From positions 1-6,051 of the forward strand of contig JAHFTG010000140.1 in the NCBI GenBank assembly GCA_023269455.1: DNA of 6,051 nucleotides. Direction: 5' to 3'. Shown one piece after another: positions 1 through 5,534 of this stretch; positions within the stretch are counted from its first letter, which is position 1, and each line of letters starts with the position of its first letter. The position numbers were made by a program, and so were the translations under genes. Under the pieces are notes generated by a model. The model had not been told where the DNA came from, made no database searches, and worked only from the letters and a program-made list of their open reading frames with translations. This DNA is from Opitutaceae bacterium. Lineage in GTDB: Bacteria; Verrucomicrobiota; Verrucomicrobiia; Opitutales; Opitutaceae.

Positions 1-1
1 A

Positions 2-454
2 GACGCCAAGAGCTATTCGCAGCAGGAAACGTTCAGAAAAGACGTGGCCGATTTCGCGGAGATCGAGCGCACCGCCAAAGGCATGATCGACGCGTTGCTG
101 CCGTCCATCCGCGCCGACGGCAAACGCGTCCGCACGATGACGGTGCGGGTGCGTTATGGAGATTTCACGCAGGAGACTGCCGGCAAGAGCCTGCCCGAAG
201 CGAGCGACCTGGAGCAGCCGTTTTATCCGCTGGTCTCTGTGTTGTTAAAGCAGGCCTGGACGAAACAACGCCCGCTGCGTCTGGTGAGCGTGCGGTTTTC
301 GGGCGTAGAGGATGGCGGCCGCCAGTTGGACCTCTTTGCCGAGACCGACGAAAAACGCCGCAAGCTCGCGGCGGTGCTCGACCAGATGAATCAGGGTGGA
401 AAAACCGGTCGCGTGCAGCACGGCCACCAACTGCCGCCGAAGAAGAAAGGATAG
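2..454 (+). CDS. dinB: DNA polymerase IV (DinB-type, Y family), C-terminal fragment
   Basis: This is the 3' part of a translesion DNA polymerase gene; the start lies before the window. The 150 visible residues fit the end of the Y-family little-finger domain. They open with KSYSQQETF, matching the Pol IV segment that follows the thumb, then a basic beta-strand stretch (RVRTMTVRVRYGDF). Fragment residues 108-112 (bases 323-337) read QLDLF, a classical sliding-clamp-binding pentapeptide. It is followed by a helical segment (KRRKLAAVLDQMNQ) and a basic tail ending PPKKKG. In the family, this region grips DNA and docks the polymerase on the clamp so that it can copy past damaged bases. The palm and fingers with the catalytic carboxylates are outside the window, so activity cannot be judged. 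An internal GTG at 44 is not the real start, because the homologous sequence continues upstream. DinB is the best fit; another Y-family paralogue such as an ImuB-like protein is less likely. Confidence 0.85.
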   Translation, partial: DAKSYSQQETFRKDVADFAEIERTAKGMIDALLPSIRADGKRVRTMTVRVRYGDFTQETAGKSLPEASDLEQPFYPLVSVLLKQAWTKQRPLRLVSVRFSGVEDGGRQLDLFAETDEKRRKLAAVLDQMNQGGKTGRVQHGHQLPPKKKG

Positions 455-560
455 GGCGTGGAGTTGGGCGCTTGGCATGCGCATAGTTGTTAGTAATCGT
501 TCTCGGCTATCGAGAGGGGCGAAGTCGCTGCTCATTTCTTATTTTCGGGATAATAAAATC

Positions 561-1247
561 ATGAAATCCATCGTCCTGTTACTCGCGCTTTTTGGCGGAC
601 TTGCCTTACACGCCGAACCACCAGGAGCTACTGATTTGGTTCCCCGTGCTGACAGCCCGGCCAAGGGAAAACTGAAGATACCCGATGGCGAATCCGCGAC
701 GACGGTTACGGTAAAGGTAGAGCCTTCACTCGATAATTATACACCGCCTGCAAGTGTTCCTGCGGCGAAACCGTTGGAGGAAAATAATCCTTTTGGAGAT
801 GCGAATATTTCGCTGACGAACGACGTTGATAAAGCCAAGCCCTACGCCCTCGAAATTTTATACGGAGAGGTAGCCACGCCCTTGAAGCCGGTTGGCGGGG
901 GTTCACCGTTGATCCCGACTCAGGAGTTTTTCGCACACGCGAAGAAGATATCGATTGCGATAGCCCAAAGTGACCAAGGTAAAATTTCGAGCACGGGGGC
1001 AAGCGTCGTCTATCATGTCGATCAAGCGGGAAAACAAAATGACACCTTCTGGGTTTATATCATTGTCCGCACACCTACGGTTGGAAAAGCGGAGCTTAAA
1101 ACACGACTGCTTGTAAACAAAGACGTTTGGAATGTCTTCGGGGGTTCGACGAGCGATTCAAGCGAGGGCGCCAAGAAATATTTTTATTGGGCTGTTCGAA
1201 TCAACACAGCGCCCAACAGTTTCTCGGCAGGCATGACTGACGGTTGA
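561..1247 (+). CDS. Secreted or periplasmic protein of unknown function
   Basis: I do not recognise this 228-residue protein. Residues 1-18 form a typical Sec signal peptide: K2, then a leucine/alanine/glycine-rich core, with probable cleavage after A18 (LHA|EP). The mature part starts with a proline-, lysine- and threonine-rich, probably flexible stretch (about 20-80). A more folded-looking region follows, with alternating strands (VVYHVD, TFWVYIIVRT, KTRLLVNKDVW, KYFYWAVRI) that suggest a beta-rich domain. No lipobox, catalytic motif or transmembrane segment is seen after the signal. The frame is open back to 396, but the ATG at 561 is preferred because the signal peptide begins there and the upstream part overlaps dinB. 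No clear ribosome binding site precedes it. Base composition differs from its neighbours: 781-840 has 24 of 60 G+C, against 41 of 60 at 3241-3300. The membrane-protein gene begins 9 bases after its stop, so the two are probably co-transcribed. Confidence 0.75.
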   Translation: MKSIVLLLALFGGLALHAEPPGATDLVPRADSPAKGKLKIPDGESATTVTVKVEPSLDNYTPPASVPAAKPLEENNPFGDANISLTNDVDKAKPYALEILYGEVATPLKPVGGGSPLIPTQEFFAHAKKISIAIAQSDQGKISSTGASVVYHVDQAGKQNDTFWVYIIVRTPTVGKAELKTRLLVNKDVWNVFGGSTSDSSEGAKKYFYWAVRINTAPNSFSAGMTDG

Positions 1248-1256
1248 GTCCTGAAA

Positions 1257-1610
1257 ATGAATAATTACGATTTGGACGACAAATTGGATTATCCGCCTGC
1301 CGTCTCCACGGTGGTTGCCGTGATCGGCGGAATTATCCTGCCTGCCTGTCTCGCGGCTTATGCGGTTTATGCCTTGTTTGCTCACGCGGTTTATATGCCG
1401 GGGAAGCGGCACTTGGGGATGATTGTAAGAGGAGGCCTGGCGATGTGGCCGGCGCTGGCTTATCTGAGCATGGCGGCGGTGGCTCACTTTCACTTGTTCT
1501 GGGGATCTCAGGCTGGGTTATGGCGCTATCGTTATCCGCTCGTCGTGGTAAGCATGCTGTCGGCTTGCGTCTGCATGGGCGTTTTCTGGTTTCGGTTTTT
1601 ATCGCTGTAA
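1257..1610 (+). CDS. Small three-helix inner-membrane protein of unknown function
   Basis: This is an unrecognised 117-residue hydrophobic protein. A short acidic N-terminus (MNNYDLDDKLDYPP) precedes three likely transmembrane helices at about residues 15-41, 55-80 and 94-113. They are joined by basic loops (PGKRH and LWRYRY), which by the positive-inside rule would face the cytoplasm unless the two loops lie on opposite sides. The third helix has two cysteines (CVC, 104-106). No enzyme or transporter motif is visible. It begins only 9 bases after the stop of the preceding secreted-protein gene, which suggests one transcript and possible translational coupling. No Shine-Dalgarno sequence is evident in that gap. 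The next gene, of the inositol monophosphatase family, starts 57 bases downstream on the same strand and may be read through. The coding call rests on the coherent hydrophobic pattern and the tight spacing; the function is unknown. Confidence 0.68.
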   Translation: MNNYDLDDKLDYPPAVSTVVAVIGGIILPACLAAYAVYALFAHAVYMPGKRHLGMIVRGGLAMWPALAYLSMAAVAHFHLFWGSQAGLWRYRYPLVVVSMLSACVCMGVFWFRFLSL

Positions 1611-1667
1611 GCGACCGCGAGAAAGCGTTTGGTTTTCTCGGGGTTTCGTGTCCCTTTGCTGACACTC

Positions 1668-2462
1668 ATGACGTCCACGGAACTCCTCTCCCGCATCGAA
1701 GCCGGCAAGCGCGCCGTGATGGCGCAGACGGAGCTCATGCTCCGCGATTTCGGCCACGTTAAGAGCGAGTGGAAATACGACGGCACGCGCGTCACCGCCG
1801 CCGATGTCGCCATCTCGGAAAATATCTTTCGCGAGCTGGGTGCGCAGTTTGACGACGATTATTTCAGCGAAGAACTGGCCGTCACCGAGGCGCCGATCCC
1901 ACTCACGAAGCGGTTCACCTGGGTGCTCGATCCGATCGACGGCACCAACAACTACGCGACGGGGATTCCTTACTGCGCGATCTCGCTGGCGCTGCTGGAA
2001 AACGGCATGCCCGTTTACGGGATCGTCTATGACATGGCGCGGCGGGTTCTCATTCACGGCGGGCCGGGGTTTGGGGTGTGGGATGGCGACCATGTCGCTC
2101 AGGTGAAGGCCACTCCGCCCGATGCGCAGAGCATGCTCGGGTTTCACAGTCCTTACGACAAGGTCTTCGCTCCGCATGCGGCGGTGCTCGTCGAGAATTT
2201 CAAGATTCGCGGGCTAGGCAGCAGCACGCTGCATCTGGCTTATGTCGCGGTGGGGCTGCTCGACGGCACGGTCGATCACAACGTGCGCATCTGGGACATC
2301 GCGGCGGCCGTCCCGCTGGTGTGGGCGGCGGGCGGGGAGGTCCAATTTCTCAATGGCGAACAGTTCCCCATGAAGGTCTTCAACCTCAAGATGGACCGCA
2401 TCCAGTTCATCGCGGGCAACGCGACGGTGTGCGCGAAGCTGCGCGGGCTGTTGAAGGCGTGA
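1668..2462 (+). CDS. Inositol monophosphatase family protein
   Basis: A 264-residue Mg2+-dependent phosphatase of the inositol monophosphatase superfamily, at the family's usual length. Its motifs appear in the expected order. KYDGTRVTAAD (36-46) corresponds to the usual K-DGSPVT-AD stretch. SEE (67-69) carries the metal-binding glutamates, with serine where glycine is common. DPIDGTNNY (88-96) is motif A, with metal ligands D88 and D91. WDIAAAVPLVWAAGGEV (209-225) is motif B, with D210 as a metal ligand. All key acidic residues are present, so it should be catalytically competent and cytoplasmic. The family hydrolyses small phosphate esters such as inositol-1-phosphate, histidinol phosphate or 3'-phosphoadenosine 5'-phosphate; the sequence alone does not decide which, so no symbol is given. 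The ATG at 1668 is chosen over an upstream in-frame TTG at 1629 because the helical N-terminus fits the family from there. No strong ribosome binding site is seen. It converges with the beta-CASP RNase gene. Confidence 0.93.
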   Translation: MTSTELLSRIEAGKRAVMAQTELMLRDFGHVKSEWKYDGTRVTAADVAISENIFRELGAQFDDDYFSEELAVTEAPIPLTKRFTWVLDPIDGTNNYATGIPYCAISLALLENGMPVYGIVYDMARRVLIHGGPGFGVWDGDHVAQVKATPPDAQSMLGFHSPYDKVFAPHAAVLVENFKIRGLGSSTLHLAYVAVGLLDGTVDHNVRIWDIAAAVPLVWAAGGEVQFLNGEQFPMKVFNLKMDRIQFIAGNATVCAKLRGLLKA

Positions 2463-2480
2463 CGAGCCTTGCCGACGGAA

Positions 2481-2604
2481 TCGGATTTTAACGCAAAGAT
2501 TGCGGAGGCCTCGCAAAAAACGCGAAGGACGTAAAGCGTCCCTCTGACTTGGATTTCTTGGCGATCTTCTCCGCCGCTTCGCGCCTTTGCGTTGAAAAAT
2601 CCGA
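2481..2604. repeat. Imperfect, branched inverted repeat built from ACGCAAAG-like octamers
   Basis: The outer arms pair almost perfectly: 2481-2498 (TCGGATTTTAACGCAAAG) with 2585-2604, leaving one 2-base bulge. A second stem continues inward: 2521-2527 (CGCGAAG) with 2577-2583 (CTTCGCG). Two smaller hairpins sit on the left side. One is TTGCG/CGCAA around AGGCCT (2500-2516); the other is GGACG/CGTCC (2527-2531 with 2537-2541), which shares one base with the second stem. Three related octamers occur on the left: ACGCAAAG (2491), ACGCGAAG (2520) and ACGTAAAG (2529). The first two recur in reverse complement on the right. The element lies 18 bases after the phosphatase stop, so it could stabilise the 3' end or end transcription on the plus strand, but no clear T-run follows. 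I recall similar elements between genes in Verrucomicrobia; copy number in this genome is unknown. Confidence 0.8.
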
Positions 2605-2661
2605 GAAACGTAAACCTTGGGATAAACGCCTTTGGCCTGGGCGAGCTCGATTTCAGGGCGC

Positions 2662-2692
2662 AAAAAAGCGGCGACCGGTGAAGGTCGCCGCT
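2662..2692 (-). terminator. Rho-independent terminator of the beta-CASP RNase gene
   Basis: Read on the minus strand, a perfect 10-base GC-rich stem (AGCGGCGACC with GGTCGCCGCT, plus-strand arms 2667-2676 and 2683-2692) closes a 6-base loop and runs straight into six Ts (plus-strand A-run 2662-2667). It starts 15 bases after the stop of the RNase gene. On the plus strand no T-run follows the stem, so it should act mainly in one direction. Confidence 0.93.
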
Positions 2693-2694
2693 CG

Positions 2695-2711
2695 TTGAGC
2701 CAAAGGCTCAA
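2695..2711 (-). repeat. Short perfect hairpin overlapping the RNase gene stop codon
   Basis: TTGAGCC and GGCTCAA form a perfect 7-base inverted repeat around an AAA loop. The right arm includes the stop codon of the RNase gene (2708-2710). It stands three bases from the main terminator stem and has no T-run of its own. It may stabilise the 3' end, or it may be chance. Confidence 0.45.
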
Positions 2712-4066
2712 ACCTCATACGTCTGCAAGGGCACGGGATCGAGCACCTTGGTGCCGGGCATCTTGGCCTCGAGTTCCTTCATAAACCAGGCGCGGGCATC
2801 GGGATCGCCGTGGGTGAGGATCACCGTGCGGGCCTGCGTCTGGATGGCGAACTCGGCCAGTTCCTCGCGATCAGCGTGGCCGCTCAACTCGAAGCGTTCG
2901 ACGCGGGCGTTGATCTTCGTGGACACGTTGGCGGACGCGAAGAGGAACTCTTCGCCGTGCTTGGCGGCGAGCAGCTTGCCACCGGGTGTATCGGGATCGC
3001 AGTAGCCCACGAAGCCGACGGTGTTGCGCGCATGACCGACGAGGCCGGAAGCGAGGGTGTAGCTGGGCGTGCGCTCGACGAGCATGCCGGAGCTGATGAT
3101 GTAGATGGCGTTCTGCTTGAGATCCTCGCCGGGGTTCAGCTTGCGCGGGGTCGGCTGGATTTTGAGATCCTTGATGACGCTGCGGCTGAACTGGACGTGC
3201 TGGTATTTGCGGGAGATCTCGTCGAAGTAATCGGCGAGCGCCATGCCCATGCCGGCGGCGTAGATCGGGCAGTTGACGAGGCGGCCGAATTTGCGCGCGT
3301 CGTGGAGCACGGAGAGGATTTCCTGCATGCGACCGAGGGCGAACACGGGCAGGAGGAAGGAGCCGCCGCGCTGGATGGTGTCGTTGATCGAGGTGATCAG
3401 GCGGTTGACCTCGTTGATGCGCTCCTTGCCGACCTGGCGCTCGGTGGTGCCACGGGTCGTCTCCATGATGACGGTGTCGAAGTGACCGGCGGGGAACTGC
3501 GCGCCGCGCAGGGTGCGTTGATTCTCGAAGAGCACGTCGCCGGTGATGAAGATGTGGCGGTGCTTGTGCTGGATTTCGAGGGCGCAGGCGCCAGCGACGT
3601 GACCGGCGTGGTGCATCGTGATGGTGACTTCGTCCTTCGCGTTGGCGAATTTCTTGGGCTGGAGGAAATCCATGCCGGTGAAACGGGGGACGATGCGGTC
3701 GATCTCCTCGTGAGTGAAGAGCGGGTAGTCGGGGATGTTCTCCTCCTCCTTCTGGCGCAACATCACGTTGGCGGAGTTATGCAACATCCGGTCCAGGATG
3801 AGGCGACTCGAATGGGTCATGACGACCTTGGCATTCGGGTGTTGCTTCATCACCACGGGCAGGCTGCCGATGTGGTCCAAGTGGCAGTGCGTGATGATGA
3901 TAAGGTCCAGGTTGACATCCTTGATCAGCGAGAGATCCGGCGTGGCCAGACGGCCGGCCAGCTTGGGATTTAACCCGCAGTCGATGAGGATGTTTATGTC
4001 GCCTATCTCCAAATACATGGAGTTGGCGCCGATACCGCCATTGCGGTTCAGATCAATGAGCTTCAT
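2708..4066 (-). CDS. Beta-CASP metallo-beta-lactamase ribonuclease (CPSF73/Ysh1-like)
   Basis: A 452-residue cytoplasmic zinc-dependent nuclease of the metallo-beta-lactamase/beta-CASP superfamily. The N-terminal lactamase part has the signature HCHLDH (H60, H62, D64, H65), H156 in HHAGHVAGA, and D177 in TGDV as metal ligands. The beta-CASP region starts near residue 200 with METTRG (E202, motif A) and includes LPVFALGRMQE (239-249) and SSGMLVERTPS (325-335). The lactamase fold then resumes with LSGHAD (H397, motif B) and LTHGD (H419, motif C). All expected catalytic residues are present, so it should be active. Relatives cut or trim RNA; some act on mRNA 3' ends or in decay. No KH or other added RNA-binding domain is seen, and the length is that of the minimal catalytic unit. 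ATG at 4066 is the natural start, giving MKLIDLNRNGGIGANSMYLE. It lies downstream of apaG on the same strand and ends at a strong terminator. Confidence 0.94.
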   Translation of the reverse strand: MKLIDLNRNGGIGANSMYLEIGDINILIDCGLNPKLAGRLATPDLSLIKDVNLDLIIITHCHLDHIGSLPVVMKQHPNAKVVMTHSSRLILDRMLHNSANVMLRQKEEENIPDYPLFTHEEIDRIVPRFTGMDFLQPKKFANAKDEVTITMHHAGHVAGACALEIQHKHRHIFITGDVLFENQRTLRGAQFPAGHFDTVIMETTRGTTERQVGKERINEVNRLITSINDTIQRGGSFLLPVFALGRMQEILSVLHDARKFGRLVNCPIYAAGMGMALADYFDEISRKYQHVQFSRSVIKDLKIQPTPRKLNPGEDLKQNAIYIISSGMLVERTPSYTLASGLVGHARNTVGFVGYCDPDTPGGKLLAAKHGEEFLFASANVSTKINARVERFELSGHADREELAEFAIQTQARTVILTHGDPDARAWFMKELEAKMPGTKVLDPVPLQTYEV

Positions 4067-4164
4067 TTAGAATCGGTCAGCAGGAAGCACCGGAAGGACG
4101 GGCGCAAGCGCAAGTTTAGAGGAATAATTACAGGCATAAAAATTGTCCGCCGTCCGTGATGCGT

Positions 4165-4569
4165 TCAGACATCGCAGGGACCGGCGGCTTCGGGGGGCAC
4201 GACCATTTCAAAGGGCGGCAGGATCACATGGATGCGGCGGCCGAGATCGTCCACGCCGTGAAAACTCCCGCGGGCGCACGCGTCGCAACCGGTGATGTGG
4301 TAGCTGTTGTAGGAAAATTGTTCGCCGGGGGCGAGGCGAGGGGTCTCGCCGACGATCTTGTCGCCTTCGACTACGAGTTGGTCGCCGTCGTCGTGTTGCA
4401 CGACCCATTTGCGGCCGAGGAGGGTCACGGTGTGCTCGGAGCCGTTGTGCAGCGTCACGAAATAGACGAACGCATGCGGCTTGTCCGGCGGCAGCGTCTT
4501 GCCCCCGTGGTGATAGACGAGTTTGTCGAGGCGGGCGGTAAGGCCGGGGAGGGCGAGCGAAGCGGACAC
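4165..4569 (-). CDS. apaG: ApaG domain protein
   Basis: A 134-residue protein made of a single ApaG (DUF525) domain, which has a fibronectin-III-like beta-sandwich fold. Family hallmarks are visible: AFVYFVTLHNGSEHTVTLLGRKW (33-55), VEGDKIVGETPRLAPGEQFSY (67-87), and GSFHGVDDLGRRIHVILPPFEM (101-122). ApaG was linked to Co2+ resistance and Mg2+ efflux in enterobacteria; its biochemical role remains uncertain. The glycine-rich loop, usually GxGxxG, is here GDKIVG (69-74), so its middle glycine is replaced by lysine. A cysteine pair (C95, C98) stands in the loop before GSFHG. The start is a GTG at 4567-4569; no later in-frame start would keep the whole domain. No convincing ribosome binding site precedes it. 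It lies 98 bases upstream of the RNase gene on the same strand, so the two may share a transcript, and it is divergent from the TauE/SafE-like gene. Confidence 0.92.
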   Translation of the reverse strand: MSASLALPGLTARLDKLVYHHGGKTLPPDKPHAFVYFVTLHNGSEHTVTLLGRKWVVQHDDGDQLVVEGDKIVGETPRLAPGEQFSYNSYHITGCDACARGSFHGVDDLGRRIHVILPPFEMVVPPEAAGPCDV

Positions 4570-4623
4570 AACGCGTAAGGAACCCAGCGCACGGCGGTTT
4601 GCAACCGCGACGTTGCCATGCGC

Positions 4624-4649
4624 GCCGCCCGCCCTTCAACGTGGGCGGC
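4624..4649 (+). promoter_or_regulatory. Possible hairpin just before the TauE/SafE-like start codon
   Basis: GCCGCCC (4624-4630) and GGGCGGC (4643-4649) are perfect inverted repeats around a 12-base loop. The right arm ends two bases before the ATG at 4652 and covers the only G-rich stretch where a ribosome could dock. In mRNA this could limit translation of the gene. In GC-rich sequence such a match may be chance, so the regulatory role is inference. Confidence 0.3.
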
Positions 4650-4651
4650 TC

Positions 4652-5380
4652 ATGACGCTGGCGGATTACCTTGGAGTGTTCCTCATCGGGCTGCTCGGCA
4701 GCGGGCACTGCATCGGCATGTGCGGACCCTTCGCCCTCGCGGTGTCGGCAGGTTCGGCCAACGCCACTGCGATGATCGCCCGTCAGGTCGCCTACCAGCT
4801 CGGCAAGGCCACGTCGTATCTCTTCATCGGCCTCGTGCTGCTCACGGTGAGCGGCTGGCTCGACGAACAAGACCCGCTCTGGCGCATCCAAAACCTTCTC
4901 GCCGCCCTCACGGGTGCCGTGATGATCGCCGCTGGTCTGGCCTACGCGCTGGAGTGGCGCCTCCCGCCGATGCTCGCCCGCTGGTGGCAGGGCAGTGCGG
5001 CCTGCGGTGCGATGTCCGTCCTGTGGCGCTCGCCGTCACTCTGGAAAAGCCTGCTCATCGGCTGGCTCAACGGCTTTCTCCCATGCGGCCTTTCGCTCAC
5101 CGCGATTCTCTATCTGGTCAACTACGGCAAGATCGAGGCGGTTGTCGCGGGCTCGTATGTCTTCGGCCTCGGCACGTTGCCCGGGCTGCTGCTGCTGGCC
5201 TTCGCGGGAAATAAAATCAGCCTCCGCTCCCGCCGCCTGCTGCTGCGCGCGACGGGCGTGGCGCTCGTCGCTTTCGGCGTGCTCACCGTCCTGCGCGGCA
5301 ACCCTTCGGTCGAGGCGTGGTTCCATCAGCACCTCATGTTCGGCGCGGGTGCGGACGGCGCGCATGCTCACGGGCACTGA
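4652..5380 (+). CDS. TauE/SafE-like (DsbD-related) six-helix membrane protein
   Basis: A 242-residue inner-membrane protein resembling the 'sulfite exporter TauE/SafE / urease accessory protein' family. Six helices are likely at about residues 5-30, 52-69, 82-101, 131-157, 163-186 and 196-214. The two family motifs sit in helices 1 and 4: GSGHCIGMCGPF (16-27, cysteines C20 and C24) and GWLNGFLPCGL (137-147, C145). These recall the paired cysteine-bearing helices of DsbD/CcdA-type proteins. The tail ends AHAHGH, a short histidine-rich stretch that may bind metal. Relatives are often found with cytochrome oxidase assembly or copper-handling genes; no such neighbour is visible here. The substrate is unknown, and 'sulfite exporter' is a family label rather than evidence of function. 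The ATG at 4652 is chosen because the first helix begins directly after it; the open frame upstream to 4523 overlaps apaG and is polar. It is divergent from apaG across 82 bases. Confidence 0.88.
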   Translation: MTLADYLGVFLIGLLGSGHCIGMCGPFALAVSAGSANATAMIARQVAYQLGKATSYLFIGLVLLTVSGWLDEQDPLWRIQNLLAALTGAVMIAAGLAYALEWRLPPMLARWWQGSAACGAMSVLWRSPSLWKSLLIGWLNGFLPCGLSLTAILYLVNYGKIEAVVAGSYVFGLGTLPGLLLLAFAGNKISLRSRRLLLRATGVALVAFGVLTVLRGNPSVEAWFHQHLMFGAGADGAHAHGH

Positions 5381-5396
5381 GGCGGCGGTTTTTTTC

Positions 5397-5470
5397 GACA
5401 GGATTAACAGGATGGACGGGATGCGATCCTTCTTCCGTTCCGCGATCCTGCCCATCCTGTTAATCCTGTC
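5397..5470. repeat. 74-base inverted repeat with 9-base-spaced CAGGAT/ATCCTG units
   Basis: The arms 5397-5415 (GACAGGATTAACAGGATGG) and 5452-5470 are perfect 19-base reverse complements, and pairing continues imperfectly inward. Each arm is itself periodic. CAGGAT occurs at 5399 and 5408, with CGGGAT at 5417. ATCCTG occurs at 5445, 5454 and 5463. The spacing is exactly 9 bases on both sides. The loop also holds an 8-base direct repeat, GCGATCCT, at 5423 and 5442. The element lies 16 bases after the stop of the TauE/SafE-like gene and 64 bases before purH, so it may act as a boundary or transcript-end structure for the upstream gene. No T-run follows it on either strand; seven Ts precede it at 5389-5395. 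I recall similar ACAGGATTAACAGGAT repeats in Verrucomicrobia and relatives, which I cannot check here. Confidence 0.88.
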
Positions 5471-5534
5471 CAAGTCCTCCTGCCGCCACTGATTGCTTGC
5501 CACTTATTTTTCCGCGCCGCACAAACCCCTCTTT

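Larger units (their letters stand above)
2463..2707. other. Convergent intergenic region with a structured repeat and a terminator
   Basis: This 245-base gap between two converging genes contains no credible coding sequence. It holds a branched inverted repeat (2481-2604), an intrinsic terminator for the minus-strand gene (2662-2692), and a small perfect hairpin running into that gene's stop codon (2695-2711). Confidence 0.85.

Noticed and set aside
487..560. Possible promoter elements (TTGTTA at 487, GATAAT at 549) before the secreted-protein gene
   Set aside because: TTGTTA has no good -10 partner at 16-18 bases, and GATAAT has no -35 partner and lies almost at the start codon.
1599..2177. 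Minus-strand open frame opposite the inositol monophosphatase gene
   Set aside because: The plus-strand protein carries all family motifs; the reverse frame has no coherent domain.
2810..3973. Long open frame (387 codons) on the plus strand, antisense to the beta-CASP RNase gene
   Set aside because: It mirrors the third-position GC bias of the real gene, its product is a repetitive mix of Gly, Ala, Val, Asp and Glu with no recognisable motif, and the minus-strand protein has complete catalytic motifs.
4115..4145. AT-rich stretch upstream of the RNase gene as a promoter
   Set aside because: TAATTATT on the minus strand resembles a -10 box, but no -35-like hexamer lies at a suitable distance; AT-richness alone is not enough.
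4156..4578. Plus-strand open frame of 140 codons opposite apaG
   Set aside because: It lies antisense to a well-supported ApaG domain and has no recognisable domain of its own.
4594..4608. GCGGTT/AACCGC palindrome in the apaG-TauE/SafE intergenic gap as an operator
   Set aside because: Only a 6-base match around a 3-base loop, with no second copy nearby; readily expected by chance in GC-rich DNA.
5389..5395. Seven-T run after the TauE/SafE-like gene as an intrinsic terminator
   Set aside because: No GC-rich hairpin directly precedes the Ts; the stable inverted repeat lies after them, so the order is wrong for a plus-strand terminator.
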